Positions 34,959-48,441 of a stretch of 64,000 bases of DNA are shown here, piece after piece (the stretch's first letter is position 1; every line of letters begins with the position of its first letter). The notes under the pieces were generated by a model. The model saw only the letters and a list, made by a program, of their open reading frames with translations, was not told the DNA's origin and searched no databases. The position numbers and the translations under genes were made by a program. Source of the stretch: Artocarpus heterophyllus (lineage: Eukaryota; Streptophyta; Magnoliopsida; Rosales; Moraceae); the NCBI GenBank assembly GCA_025403435.1, contig CM046353.1, positions 12,572,836 to 12,636,835 on the forward strand, read 5' to 3'.

Positions 34959-36073
34959 AAACATGATTTGTTTTTGTCCAAAATAATGCAAATTGTAACG
35001 CTTTTGTTGCAAGGTCAATGACTGGCCCCCATTGTGCCTCTTTGTCTCCCATCATTGCCTCCCTTCCTTCATAGGCTTACCTGCTCGAAAAACTTCTCCT
35101 CTAGCCTTTCTCCTGATTCTTGATCAACAATGCAAGATCTTGCCTATAAAAGGCAATCAAAGGCAGAGACTTGGACACACCATTCAAACAATAACAATAT
35201 TATGTTTAGATTTTGTTTCCATATTTTCTCTATAAAACTTATGAAAATGCTAAAAAAGCTAAGCTAGGGTAGTGTGATGAGGCAAGAGATGAATTTATAT
35301 GTATAATCATCTGGTGTGGATTTTGATTCTATAATACTATTATAATGCTTACATTTTAGTAGAAATAATATTTTCTTATATTTTAAATCAATATTGTTAT
35401 GCTGTCAATTTTTATATAAATTCAGTCACGCTTTCTTTATGTATTAATTAATTTGCACATTAATATTAACATTATTATTTTATGGAATATCTCTTACTGT
35501 AGTATTGTTAAAGATACGTATATTTTGCTCTCGGGTATTTCATAAAATAAAATTTTGTTGGTTTTGACGTAAATAGTATTCTACTAAAATATATTAATTT
35601 TGATTAACTATTTTTCCATCTTATAATTATGATAATTAATTCTCTAGTGACAGCAGTTTTATTTATTAAAATTAGTGCTTTTAATTTAATGTTTTTATAA
35701 AACATCTCTTATTGCATTATTACTTGCAATATTGTCGGTTTAGATATTTTTTAAAAATAACATGCTTGTTTTAACAAGAAAAAAAATTATTAGTCAAATG
35801 CTTTAGAAATTTAATTAAAATCAAAATCCATACCAGTAATAAATGTATAAAGGATTCTCGACATCGTACCATTTTAATTGTATGTTTTAAATCTTAAAAT
35901 TTTAAAATTGCCAAAAAATGTTTTCTTCTTTTTAAACTTTATTTTGCTACACTTGCCTCTTAAAATGGTTAAAATTTGTCAATCTCACTGCTCATAAAAT
36001 TCACCTCCCCGTAGATATAACCACTCTTATTATACTACAAACGACCATGTGTTGAGATACAATTTAGACGACA
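34959..36073 (+). repeat. Gypsy-B 5' LTR, truncated
   Basis: It aligns with 54288-56307 from AAACATGATTTGTTTTTGTC to TTTAGACGACA. About 690 bp present at the start of the right LTR is absent here. It contains the empty site (TTA at about 35686-35688) of the MITE found in the right copy. Confidence 0.82.
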
Positions 36074-36964
36074 TAATAAATTTTAGGGGTGTTGCCAAGG
36101 AGGTGCTACATTTGCATCAAATTACGTGATTAACTGCAACAATAGGTAAAAAATCTGTCCTTACCGTGTAAATATTGTAATTATAATCTTTATTAATTTG
36201 TAGGTTAATCATTTAGTTAAATAAGTACTGTCCATGTTGGTTACTATTCTAGTTACTATTCACACCTTGTTTACTATTGAAATAATAATAATAATAATAT
36301 ATTATTAAAAAAATATTGGTTTTTTTAAATATTTTGTGCTTTATTTTGTAAATAATTTTTGCTCTATTTTAGAACTTTATTTAGCCTGTGTAATTTACTC
36401 GCTTGTTAGTTTTAGGTTTAGATTTAGGTTTTTGAACTTAGAATTTCATAAAATTTTAGATCTATGTTTTTCATAAATTGTGGTTTTGTGGAAAAGTATA
36501 CTTTAAGGAAGTTTTGTCCAGGGCTGGTCACTAGTTTAAAAAATTTTCTTATAACCAGTTACTTTTGGAGATTCTCCCAATACCGATCATTCTAAAAACC
36601 TTGGTCTGACTAGGAGGTTGGTTTTTAAGGAGGCTTAGCCCCATCAATCTTTCTTAGAAACATTCTTAAAGGATAATAATTTTCAATTCCTACAAAATAA
36701 ACAAGACAAATGCTTTTCACTCACTACTTTATTCATCCCGAATAAAGAAAAGCTAAACATTTTGTCTTTTGTCTTTTGTCTTTTGTTTTGATAAATAAAA
36801 AACAAAAAAAAAACACTTTGGGTTAATGCACTGACAAAGAGACGAACTAGGGCGACTTGCTAAAGCTCTAGATTTAGGAACTAGTGATGAATCGTCAAAC
36901 TCTCCTCTACATTCTCTAATTTGCCACCAACAACCACACTTCCAAATCTGTTTGCAATGGCGTA

Positions 36965-37870
36965 ATGCGAGGAGAATCGCGAAAGGTGTTAAAAGATTCC
37001 TTGCATCCATCTCGTACTCCCACTCTACTATGTATCATGTTTCCTCCAAATATGCCGCAACAGGAATTTAAGCCTAGCATGATTCAACTTTTGCCAACCT
37101 TTTATAGGTTAGAAAGCAAAAATCCTTACGTGCATATTCATGAAATCAAAGAGGTAGTAGCTACTTTCCACAATCGTACTGATGTTACTGATTTTGTCAA
37201 ATTGAAGTTCTTTTTTTTCTCTTTAAAGGATAAAGCCAAAAGCTAGTTCTATTCTTTAAGACCTCGATCCATTAGATCATGGGAAGAAACGACAACTGTA
37301 TTCTTCAACAAATACTTCCCACATCATAAGACCAATAATCTCAAATGACAAATCTCAACTTTTTCTCAAAAAGATAGTGAAGCACTTTATCAAGTTTAGG
37401 AAAGATTTAAGGATTTGTTGCACCAATGTCCTCACCATGGATACAAGAGTTGTTGCCTACTTCTATGATGGACTCACAAATCGAGAGTGTTAATTTGTGG
37501 ATGGAAACGATGTGCAATGGAGAATTCCTACATAAAGACCCCGACAAAGCTATAGAGAACCTAAATGACTTGGCAAAAAAAGCTCACACTTGGACTAGAC
37601 CAAGTGCTGCTAAAAAACACTACAGGTTCTGACCAGCTAAATTTTACCAATTAAGGGAAGAAGAAAACCTCAAAGTTTAAGTTGAGAATCTCACTATACA
37701 AATTGAGGCCCTCAAAGCAAAATATGGTAAAGAAATCCAAACAGTCGCAAGAATTGATTCCCATGGTACATGCTTTATGTGTGGAGGGACAGAACATCAA
37801 GCATAAGATTGTCCCACTTATAGTGAAATGAGAGCAGTGTATAAGGAACAATGTAATGGCTTAGGCACAT
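36965..37870 (+). pseudogene. Gypsy-B gag remnant
   Basis: Broken frames give MPQQEFKPSMIQLLPTFYRL, then the retrotransposon-gag core (KLKFFFFSLKDKAKS, then the YFPHHKTNNL region and CPHHGY). A zinc knuckle with an internal stop follows (CFMCGGTEHQA-stop-DCP, about 37770-37814). Stops occur at least every 100 residues. It would have formed the virus-like particle. Confidence 0.75.
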
Positions 37871-38448
37871 ATACAAAATCTTTTACGCCCTACTCAGAAA
37901 CTTACAATCTTGGCTGGGGAAACCATCAGAATTTCAGTTGGAGGAATTTGAATCAAGCACAATTACTTAGAAATCAATGGAGAAATGATCAACAAGTGCA
38001 TCCATAAAGGGAATATGCTATTCCTCAGCATAGCCTACACCCATCAAGTAGACCTCTTAAGGATACCTTGCATGTGTTCATTAAAACACAAACTAAGACA
38101 AATCAAAAGGTATAAGCTATCCTCACATAACTGATGGAAGAAAATAAAGACTTCAAGAGCCAAACCAAGAAATTAACCAGATCCTAAGCTATTTTGGAAT
38201 GCGGTAAATCTTCGTCTCAACCTCAACCTAATCCAAGAGGACAACACATAGCGTAAATCTCTAAGTCTAAAGTGGATAACATCAAAGAGATTAATTATGT
38301 CACAACTCACAGCAATAAAACAACAAACACTTCATCAACAAGTATTGTAGATGTGACTAGTGAGGAAGATATTTCACCAAAAAAAAAAGAAGTGACCAAG
38401 CTTTCAATAAAGGTCCCTTTCCCGTAAGCTCTTTGACCTATTAGAAAA

Positions 38449-39228
38449 GTGCCAGAAAGTCATGAAGAAGTCTTGGAACATCTAAAATATGTTCAAATCA
38501 ACCTTCCTTTATTACATATAATCAACCAAGTGCCAGCTTATGCCAACGTTATCAAAGACCTATGCACTATGACAAGAAAGCACCTTGTGCAAAAGACTAT
38601 ATTTTTGACCAAACAAGTAAGTGTAGCACCTAAACAGAAAGCATCAATTAAGTACAAGGATCTCAGATGTCCCTCAATCTCATGTCACACTGGAACCATG
38701 AATTCTTACAAGCCTTGTTAGATCTAGGAGCAAGCGTTAACCTTATGCCTTATTCGGTTTACATGCAACTAGGATTTGGTGAGATTGAGCCCACATTTGT
38801 GGTCATGTAATTGGCAGATAGGTCCATTGAGCAACCACGAGCGTTAGTGAAAGATGTTTTGTTGTAAATCGATGTTCTTCTACCCCGTGGATTTTCTCAT
38901 CTTTGATACCTAATGTGAGGTGAACACAAAATCAAAAATCTCTATTATTATTGGAAGACATTTCTTAGCCACAGTTAATGCTTTCATTAACTGTGGAAAT
39001 GGTCTCATGAAAATCTCTTTTAGGAACATGACTTTTGAAGTGAATATTTTCCACATCGAAAAACAACCACAAAGTGATGATGAGTGTTTTTATACTAAAA
39101 TCATTAACAAAGCCTTCCTAGAAGAATCTCAAGTGCAAACTAACGATCTTGAAAAACACCTCCAAAATTCTGAACCTAAAAGTCCCAATCGTATCTTTGA
39201 CATTTCTAAACACTCATTGGAAAAATGA
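38449..39228 (+). pseudogene. Gypsy-B protease region remnant
   Basis: A frame at 38449-38721 leads into LLDLGASVNLMPYSVYMQLG (about 38713-38775), the aspartic protease active-site segment of Athila-type elements. After stops, 38920-39228 carries SIIIGRHFLATVNAFINCGN and GLMKISFRNMTFEVNIF, the protease C-terminal and connector region of the same family. Confidence 0.75.
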
Positions 39229-39425
39229 ACAAAGTTTTGGAAACCATGCTTTGAAGAGCAACCGTAGGAAAGAGAAAAGCAAAACTATCAATTGAAGAGT
39301 TCCTAAAAGTTAAGTTAGTCTAACTTCTCGAAGGACTTAAACATGATTTCTTAGGAACTGATGATTCTTTTCCTACCATCATCTCATTCAAACTTGATGA
39401 ATCACAAGAACTACAATTAATTAAC

Positions 39426-40840
39426 TTGTTGCATGAGCACAAAGCAACGTTGGGATGGACGATAGCTGATATCAAGAGTATTGGTCCCTTAATATGCTCT
39501 CATTATATTTATTTGGAAGAAAAAGCTAACCCTAAAAGAGATCCTGAAAAAAGAATGAACCCAACAATGAAAGAAGTTATGAATAATGAAGTTTTGAAGT
39601 TGTCAGATGTAGGTATCACCTTATTGCTGATAACAAATGGGTCAGTCCAACTCAAGTTGTACCTAAGAAATTATATATAACTGTAATGGAAAATAAGAAA
39701 GGAGATCTTGTCCCTATAAAGGTCATTACTAGATGGCGTACATGCATTGACTATCGAAAGTTGAATGCTGCCACTCACAAAGATAATTTCCCACTCCCAT
39801 TCATCGATCAAATCTTAGAACGTGTAGCTAGTCACCTTTTCTATTGCTTTCTTAATGGATATTTAGGATATTATTAGATAGAGATAACATTAGAATTTCA
39901 GGAGAAAACCACGTTTACATGCCCTTTTTGTACTTATGCTTTTTTGGCATATACCATTTAGACTATGTAATGTTCCTACTACATTTCAAATATGCATGAT
40001 GAACATATTTAGTGACATGGTTGAGAAGTGTATGCAAGTTTTCAAGGATCACTTGACCATTTTTGGTGATTCTTTTGACACTTGTCTGCTCATTTTGGAA
40101 GCTGTTTTGGAAAAATGTGAAGAAAAAGGTCTTATACTCAATTAGAGAAATGTCATTTCATGATTACATTTAGTGTAGTTTTGGGCATATCATTTTTGAA
40201 AGAGGAATTGAAGTTGATTTGTCTAAAATTGAACTTATCTCGAAATTGCCCACTCCTAAGACTGTTTGAGATATTTGATCCTTTCCAGGGCATACTGATT
40301 CTATAGGAGGTTCATCTAAAATTGTTCTATTATGTCAAGACCTTTATGAAACCTGTTGGTGAAAAATACAATGTTCGAATGGACGCAAGAATGCGGAGAA
40401 TCTTTCAAAACACTAATATCTAAATTAACATCTGCCCCTATCATGCAATAACCTGTTTGGAGTTTACCATTCAAAATCATATATGACGCAAGCAACTATG
40501 CTGCAGGAGCTGTTTTAGGTCAATGAAGGGAAAAAAAAACCCTTTGTAGTATATTACACAAGTAGAATTTTAAACGGTGCTCAAATAAATTACTCAACCA
40601 CCAAGAAGGATTTGTTTGCTATAGTATTTGCTCATGATAAGTTTTGTTCATGTCTGATTGATTTACCTACCACTATCTTCATAGACCACTCAACCCTTAA
40701 GTACCTCTTTTTCAAAAGGATGCTAAGGCGCAACTTATCAGGTGGATCCTTCTGTTGCAAGAATTTGATTTTATCACTAAGGACAAGAAAGAAGTTTAGA
40801 ATGTGGTAGCTGACCACTTATCTCGTTTGGAATTTAATAA
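39426..40840 (+). pseudogene. Gypsy-B reverse transcriptase and RNase H remnant
   Basis: The frame at 39426-39680 has the pre-RT block (LGWTIADIKSIGP, MNPTMKEVMNNEVLKL). The frame at 39686-39877 has RWRTCIDYRKLNAATHKDNF and FPLPFIDQILERVASH. The frame at 39936-40145 has PFRLCNVPTTFQICMMNIF; the catalytic YxDD region is degraded (VFKDHLTIFGDSF). RNase H follows with IYDASNYAAGAVLGQ (about 40478-40530) and FIDHSTLKYLF. Many stops and frame changes are present. Confidence 0.78.
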
Positions 40841-40899
40841 TGAATTTCTTGATGAATATCTTTTAGCCATCACCAAGTTGCCTTGCTACACATACATTA

Positions 40900-42140
40900 T
40901 CAACTACTAGGTAGCTGGAGAAATTTCTTTTAATTGGACTTTTCAATACAGAAGGAAGTTCTTCACCGAACACAATTTTTACTGGGAAGACCTTTATCTT
41001 TTCAAATATTGTCGTGACCAAATCATGAAATTTTGTATTCCTAAGGATGAAATGTTAAATGTCTTAAGATTCTGTCATAGTGATGCATGTGATGGTCATT
41101 TTTATGCAAAGCAAACCACCGCAAAAATCCTACAATGCAGTCTTTATTGGTGCACTTTGTTTAAGACACTTATCATTATTGTCATTCTTGTGAAAGGTGT
41201 CAAAAGTTAGGTATTTTGTCCTGTCGCCATATGATACCACTTAACCTAATTATTGTAATAGAAATATTTGATTGTTGAGGAATTGATTTTATAGGACCAT
41301 TTCTACCTTCTTCTAGATACCTTTACATCCTCCTTGTTGTAAATTATGTTATAAAATAGATGGAAGCCGTAGCATGCTGTTCCAATGATAATATGACTGC
41401 TGTAAAATTCTTGAAGGGAAATGTGTTATCAAGGTATAATCAGTGACTAAGACACACACATTTATGACTGTTCTTTCAAAGCTCTAATGCGAAAGTATGG
41501 TGTGATTCATAAAGTTTTAACTGACTATCATCCATAGACAAATGGTCAAGCTAAGTTAGCAAACAAGGAGATCAAACAAATCTTGAAAAGCCGGTAAACC
41601 CAGATCATAAAGATTGGTCTTCATGTCTTTTTAATGCACTCTGGACATACCATATAGCTTATAAAGCTCCCTTAGGAATGTCTCCCTGTAGACTTGTCTT
41701 TAGAAAAGCCCTGTTATTTACCTATAGAACTTGAACGTAAGGCTTATTGGGCTATTAAAGGCTTTAACTTTGATCTCAGTGCTGCAGGTATTCAACAAAA
41801 ACTTCAACTCTCAGAAACATGAGGAATTAAGGAATGATGTTTATGACAACTCACGGATCTACAAGGCAAAATGAAAGCAATTCATGAAAAGCAGATCTTG
41901 AGAAAGAATTTTGAACCAAATCAGCGGGTTCATCTTTATTAGTCCCGTCTACATCTTCACCCAGTTAAGATCACGATAGTCTGGTTCATATATTGTCAAA
42001 CAGGTTTTTCTAAACAGTGTTGTGAAATTAAAGACCCAAAAGATGGAAGGATATTCAAAGTCAATGGTCAAAGACTAAAAAATTACGCGAAGCAGATAAC
42101 TGAGCCTAAAGAGGTCACTCTTGTGGCTCTGGTCTATTAA
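40900..42140 (+). pseudogene. Gypsy-B integrase remnant
   Basis: 41025-41210 has the integrase zinc-finger region (VLRFCHSDACDGHFYAKQ, then TAKILQ). About 41270-41400 reads like the core start (GIDFIGPFLPSSRYLYILL), and about 41520-41600 like its end (LTDYHP, then TNGQAKLANKEIKQIL). The polyprotein tail ends near 42130. All is in broken frames. Sequence from 42140 to 42760 is the non-coding region that follows pol in this family. Confidence 0.72.
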
Positions 42141-42760
42141 CCCTAAAATTTCCTTGTTGAGTTTGGAAGGAACATCTTTATCTTTGCCCCCAACTGTTGA
42201 GAAATTGCTCAATAAGATGCAAGTCATCACTCCTAAGTCAGACACTTCAATTTCCAAACTGAAGGATAGCAAAAAAGGCCCCCTAAATTTGACTCTTTAA
42301 CTCTGACTCGTTTGATCTTTCAATTTTACCTACAGCATGTTCATTTTTGTTCATTTTGTTTATTTATTTTCATGTTATTTGTTTATTTATGTCTTGAATA
42401 ACCGCTCTTGTATAGGTGATATTGTTCTTCGCTCTATCTTTTTAAAACATTGGGGACAATGTTTGATTTGGTTGGAGGGGAGAGGGTTCTGTTAAAATTT
42501 TTTAATTTTGTGTCTAATTTTGTTTGTTTGTCTAAATTTTGGGTTTTTGTTTAACATGGGACTAGATTTTTTTTATAAAAAAAAAAAAGCAAAAAAATGG
42601 TGTGTTGTTTGTAACACCTTAAGATTCACATTATCTAGGGTTGGAATGGCTGAGTTAAGAAGTTTTCTTTTGAAACGCATTCCATTGTTGTCTAATATTG
42701 TAATTTTAAGTATGTGTTTTCTTAGTTGCATTTTATTTTTGTTTGCATGCATGCATGAGG

Positions 42761-44475
42761 TGTTGGAAACAAAGTGCGCAGCGGAATTTTAAAAAAAAAA
42801 TTTTATCAGAGTAATTTCCAAAACACAAGTTTGACATGTTATATATATAAATTAGACAGATCTTACTAACCTCAGTGTGCCGAAGAACCTCCGCAACCTG
42901 CGTAGAGAAGTAACGTTCCAAAAGAGCCTCAACCAACTGGTCTTCTTTGCTATTCTCTATCCATAACCGGAGTGAGTGTGGGCTCACACGTACAGCTCTT
43001 CCACCGGTGACTCTCCTTCCAACCAATAGAGAGAACCCAAAGCTAGTGTTCGTGATTTGTGAACAAAAGCTCTCAGGGAGTTTTCAGATGCTCACTAGAA
43101 GAGTATTACTCTTAATCTCTCAAATTGATATGAGTAAATCATGTGACTCACTCCCCTTATATAGCTATTGGTCCTGGGGTCAGTCCATATCAGATTAGGT
43201 CTCAAAAACTCGAAACAGAATCAAGTTCGGATCAATATCTGATAAGATCCGCGTGAAAACGTGCAATCTTATCTCCCGCTGATCGGCAGGCCGAACATTC
43301 TGATCGGCAGGCCAAACAGGCCAGTTCGGCAGGCCAAACTCTAGAGAAAAAATCTCTGCGAATCTTTTATTTTCCACCCGAGATTCTAAAGGATAAAGTC
43401 TCAGTTTTGATTCAAATAAACCAATAGAGAAGTTATCTGCTCAAAACAAACTTTATCAAGATAATCTCTAAGAAAATAAATCAATTCACAATAATTCTAC
43501 AAGTTTATCTTGTTCTAATTTGTCCAAAATTAAAACAACTGATAAACAGACAAGAATTATCTGATCGCAATAATTCAACAAGTTTACCTTGAACTAATTT
43601 CTTACAAAATTAATTCAACCGATAAACAGACATGAATTATTTGATTCTTACAAATTTTAAACCAATATGATAAATCCGACATAAGTCACCAATTATTAGA
43701 AAAGCACGTCGTGTCGTTATAGGATTTTGTGAGCTAGCAAAGGGGACCAAAATGGACCTACAAAGTTGAAGCTCATGATAATTATGAAACCCAATATGCC
43801 AGATATACATTTCACAATTATCAACTCCAATGCTACTCCACTAAAAGCTTGGAGCTGCACTCTCGAACTTTATAGAATTACGAAGCTCGTGTAGCTAAGT
43901 CTCCATGACATATCATAGTGTATCGTACCCCCATATGATCATCCATAATTGGCTTAAGGACAAGTCGAGACAACGGGTCCACTATTCATCTCATGATTAA
44001 GATACAGTACAAATGACTATCTAAAGTGAATCGATTTGCCAAGACAGAATTATTAATCCAAACCAATTTACTTTATGTCCCGATCCAACACGTCGTCACC
44101 TATGACAACGTGCCAATGTTTCTATTCACGGAGTCCAACTCCGATGGCCAAGACAAACCATCTCCCAAAAGGGATATAGACAACATAACAATCTTTACAT
44201 GAATAAAGCACCTAACTTTATTCCCTCGATTGCGGATCATATGTTTTAGACCGTCACCTCAAGAATCGTGTCTTCCGCATAATCAGTCCATCATATGCCC
44301 AATTCTTAAGGTTTAGACTGACAGTCTCAGACTATTGTTTGCTTATCATACATTCAACAAATATAAACGTAAAGAGGACAAGATTTGGTATATATAAATG
44401 AATAAATTCTTTATTGATAAAAATGTCTCCAAAAACGTATTACATTTTTACTCCTTAGGGCATACATGTCTAACA
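42761..44475 (-). repeat. Copia-3 3' LTR, with internal deletion
   Basis: It matches 50105-52119 but lacks about 300 bp found there (about 51310-51608). That segment is bounded by an ACAAGT direct repeat. A TATA-like box (CTATATAAGG on the minus strand) is at 43155-43164, and a GC-rich repeat tract at 43276-43345. Confidence 0.92.
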
Positions 44476-44489
44476 ATCTCCCACTTGCA

Positions 44490-46117
44490 CTAAGTGAGTA
44501 AATACATCAAATTTCGCATTCTCATAGCTTCCACATGCCTCTCGAAGACTCTCATAGTAAGTGTCTTCGTAAATGGATCAGCTAAATTGTCCTCTGACGC
44601 GATTTTGCACATCGTGACATGCCCAGCCTTAACGAAGTCCTTTATCACATGATACTTCCGATCAATTTGCCTACTCTTCTTGTGAAATCTTGGTTCCTTA
44701 GCATTAGCTACCGCCGCACTGTTATCACAGTACAGTGATACCACTTTATCCATACTAGGAACTACCTCAAGATCCCCAAGGAACTTGTGGAGCCACACTG
44801 CTTCTTTTGAAGCATCACTAGTCGCCACATACTCGGCCTCCATCATTGAATCCAAAGTGCAATCTTACTTTGCACTTCTCCAACTGATGGCACCGCCACC
44901 CAAAGTAAACACAAACCCCGAAGTCGATTTCCTAGAATCCAGACAGGATTGAAATCCGAATCGGTGTATCCTAGAGGAGTTAAATCCTCACCTGAATACA
45001 CAAGCATATACCCTCGAGTCCTTCTCAGGTACTTGAAAATATGCTTTACCGCAACCCAATGGTTTGGTCTTGGATCCGCCTAAAATCGACTTACAATCCC
45101 GACAGCATAGCTAATATCCGGTCGTGTGCAAAGCATGGCATACATGAGACTACCCACTGCCGAAGCATAAGGCACCTTCTTCATGTATTCTCTTTCTTCA
45201 TAAGACTTTGGAGAGTCTTTCTTAGAAAGAGTAATTCCAGACCTAAATGGTTGCCCACCTTTCTTGGAATCCTGCATTGCAAACCTCCTGAGAATTTTAT
45301 CTATGTAGCTGGCTTGAGACAAAGCTATCATTTTGTTCTTCCTATCCCGAAAGATTTGGATACCGAGAACAAAATTAGCCTCACCTAAGTCCTTCATGTT
45401 AAACTGCTTGGTCAACCATAATTTGACCGATGACAATGCCCCAACGTCATTGCCAATTAGCAGAATGTCATCTACATAGAGTAGTAGAAAAACCACCTTC
45501 TCGTCCTTGATGTGTTTGTAAACACATGGTTCATCCACGTTTTGTGAGAACCCATAAGTCTTGATCACTTGATCAAATCTTATGTTCCAAGAACGAGAAG
45601 CCTGCTTAAGTCCATAAATAGACTTTAGCAGCTTACAAACCTTATCCTCTTGACCCGCAACCTTGAACCCGTGTGGTTGTTTCATATAAATGGACTCATC
45701 AAGATAGCCATTCAGGAAAGCCGTCTTGACATCCATCTGCCAAATCTCATAGTCGAGAGCGGCAGCTATGGACAAGAGAATCCGGATGGACTTAAGCATG
45801 GCTATAGGCGAAAAGGTTTCCTCATAATCGATTCCTTCCTTTTGCGTATAACCCTTAGCTACCAGTCTAGCCTTAAAGGTTTCGACCTTTCCATCCACTC
45901 CCCTTTTCCTCTTGTAGATCCACTTACACCCTATGGGTTTTACCCCTTTGGGAAGATCCACAAGCTCCCAGACCTGATTAGTCTCCATAGACTTCATCTC
46001 AATGTTCATGGCCTCTGTCCAGAGTCTTGAATCAACATCCTCCATAGCTTCTACGTAAGTATAAGGATCCTTGTCATGTTCATCCGGTTTAGCCAAAAAG
46101 ATCTCCCCATTGAACAT
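44490..46117 (-). pseudogene. Copia-3 reverse transcriptase and RNase H
   Basis: The frame at 45080-46117 has [59 protein letters not shown] and the catalytic YVDDILLIG. It stops at TAG 45080-45082 just after SRF. RNase H continues in broken frames to 44490 (MMEAEYVATSDASKEAVWL, KSRQIDRKYHVIKDFV), with a TAA at 44865-44867. It shares sequence features with Tork/Angela-type pol proteins. Confidence 0.9.
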
Positions 46118-47505
46118 ATACCTCTCAGGTTGACGCCCGATCCTCCCACTACGCCAAGCCCCTGAGGTTGTTGTTCAGGTTTGTTTGGTTTTTCTACACC
46201 AATCGGAATGGTTTCGTTCGAAACCTCCAGAGTGAACGGATCACCCCTTAACTCCTCAAGCACCACTTTGCTTCGAGGTTTAAAGTCGTCCATGTAACTC
46301 TCCTCAAGGAAAGTTGCATTAGTTGAAACCACGACTTTATTTTCCTTTGGGTTATAAAAATAGGCCCCTTTAGTCCCTTTTGGATATCTTACAAACACGC
46401 AAACTTTCAAACGTGCTTCTAACTTATTTGGATCCTTAAACGGGACATGAACCGGACATCCCCATATGCGAATATGGTTTAAGGATGTCTTCCGTCTTGT
46501 CCATAACTCGTGAGGAGTTTTAGGGACCGATTTTGAAGGCACATTGTTCAAAAGATAACATGCGGTTTGTAGTGCATATCCCCAAAAGGATAAAGGCAAT
46601 GATGAATAACTCATCATGGACCTAATCATATCCAACAAAGTCCTATTCCTTCTCTCCGCTACACCATTCTGCTGCGGAGTGCCTGGCGCAGTCAAATGGG
46701 ATAAAATCCCATTCTCTAACAAGTGTCCCAAGAACTCATCAGAAAGGTATTCCCCACCTCGATCAGATCGAAGTGCCTTTATAGGTCTACCCAATTGCTT
46801 TTCCACTTCAGCCCAAAACTCCCTGAACTTATCATAAGTTTCGCTTTTGTGTTGCATTAGGTACACATACCCATATCTTGAGTAATCGTCAATAAAAGTG
46901 ACGAAGTACTCATACCCTCCTCGTGCCCGGATGTTCATCGGCCCGTAAACATCACTATGCACAAGTTCTAGAACCCCTTCGGCCCTATTGCCCTTAGACC
47001 CGTATGGTCTTTTGGTCATTTTACCCTCCAAACAAGACTCACATTGAGGTATAGATTCCACCTTTAAGTGACTTAAAGGTCCATCCCTTACTAACCTTTG
47101 AATCCTATTCAGGTTAATATGACCAAGGCGCAAATGCCAAAGATAAGTCTTATTAGAGTGAGAAGTTTTAAGTCTTTTTGAGTTATTATCATTTATCTCA
47201 GCATTAAGCAATAAGTCCATCTTAGGTTTCATAAAATATAGATTATTTTGCATCCATCCAGAACAGATAAAAGATTTATTTTTACAAATCACCACTTTTT
47301 CATTGAAAGATACCACGTAGGAGTCTTTAAATAAAGAAGATACATAAATTAAATTCCTTTTAAATTTAGGAACATAAAAACAATCTTGCAAAATTAAATT
47401 CCTATAATTATCAAAGTAAAGATGGACATCTCCCACTGCTTCCGCTGAGACCAAGGATCCATCGTCCATCCGAAGCGTTAAGTCTTCACACAGCAGACTT
47501 CTCAT
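46051..47505 (-). pseudogene. Copia-3 integrase
   Basis: This 484-residue frame has the protease tail, the GAG-pre-integrase motif ([31 protein letters not shown]), and the integrase core ([67 protein letters not shown]). A frame change near 46120-46140 separates it from RT. Upstream it is cut from the protease active site by TAG 47518-47520, in the same frame. Confidence 0.92.
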
Positions 47506-47517
47506 TTCTTTGAATCC

Positions 47518-48441
47518 CTACAGAGAAACACAAACATGATTAGTTGCACCAGAATCTATGACCCAGATGTCACTGGATTCCTCAACCAAACAAGTTTCTA
47601 AATATAAAAGATCACACCTACCTCCCTTGGAAAGGAAGTCCTTGCAATGCTTCTTTATATGCCCAACCTTACCACAGAAGAAGCACTTAAGCTTCTTTGG
47701 GTTCTTCTTCTTCTTCTTCTTGCTCTTGGTAGCAGTAGGAATAAAAGACTTCCCACTTTTGGCCCGTTGCTTCTTTCCATTCCCAGAGTTAGGATTGGAA
47801 TCAGAAGCAGCTACCATGTTGGCCTCACCACCAGCAGGAGACTCCCTGATCAGCAGTTCAAACTCCTGTAACTGTTTCATCAATTCTGTCAAGGTCATAT
47901 CCCGTCTATTGCTTAAATTAAAAGTAGCTCTAAATGGAATCAATTCCTTAGACAGAGTCTCAAAGACCATAGTCATCTGAGTTTCAGCATCGATGTCGGC
48001 TCCATTGGTTTGAGCCTCAGCGAGGTAACCCATGACCAACATCATGTGCTCCTTTACAGATGTCCCCGGTCTTTGTCTACAGTTTAAGAGTTTTCGAAGC
48101 ACCCCTTGCCGCTTCGTTATGGCCTGGCCTCCGAACATATCCTCAAGATTATCCAAGATCTGCTTTGCAGTCTCATAATCCTGATGTTGAGCCTACAGCA
48201 CGTTTTTCATGCTAGCCATAACATAGCAATGGGCCTGATCATTAGCATCTTTCCAGCGATCGTACGCTTGGAATTGCTCATTACTTGAGTCTCCCATAGG
48301 CTCGGGAGGACAAGGGGTTGTCAGTACATATTTCAGTTTCTCAAAGGATAGGACGATGTCCAGGTTCCGTTTCCAATCGTTATAATTCTCACCGATTAAT
48401 TGGTTTTTGTCAAGTATCGATGATAAGGCGTTTTTAGACAT
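47518..48441 (-). pseudogene. Copia-3 gag and protease start
   Basis: Gag starts at the ATG at 48441 (MSKNALSSILDKNQLIGENY). It runs through YNDWKRNLDIVLSFEKLKY to a TAG at 48193-48195, then continues in the same frame. It carries a Lys-rich stretch, the zinc knuckle CFFCGKVGHIKKHC and the protease motif WVIDSGATNHVC. The chance upstream extension to 48513 is leader sequence, because the conserved gag start is at MSKNALS. Confidence 0.9.

Noticed and set aside
42733..43026. Open frame repeated almost exactly at 50133-50369
   Set aside because: Both copies lie in the two LTRs of Copia-3, so the shared frame follows from LTR duplication and has no known domain.
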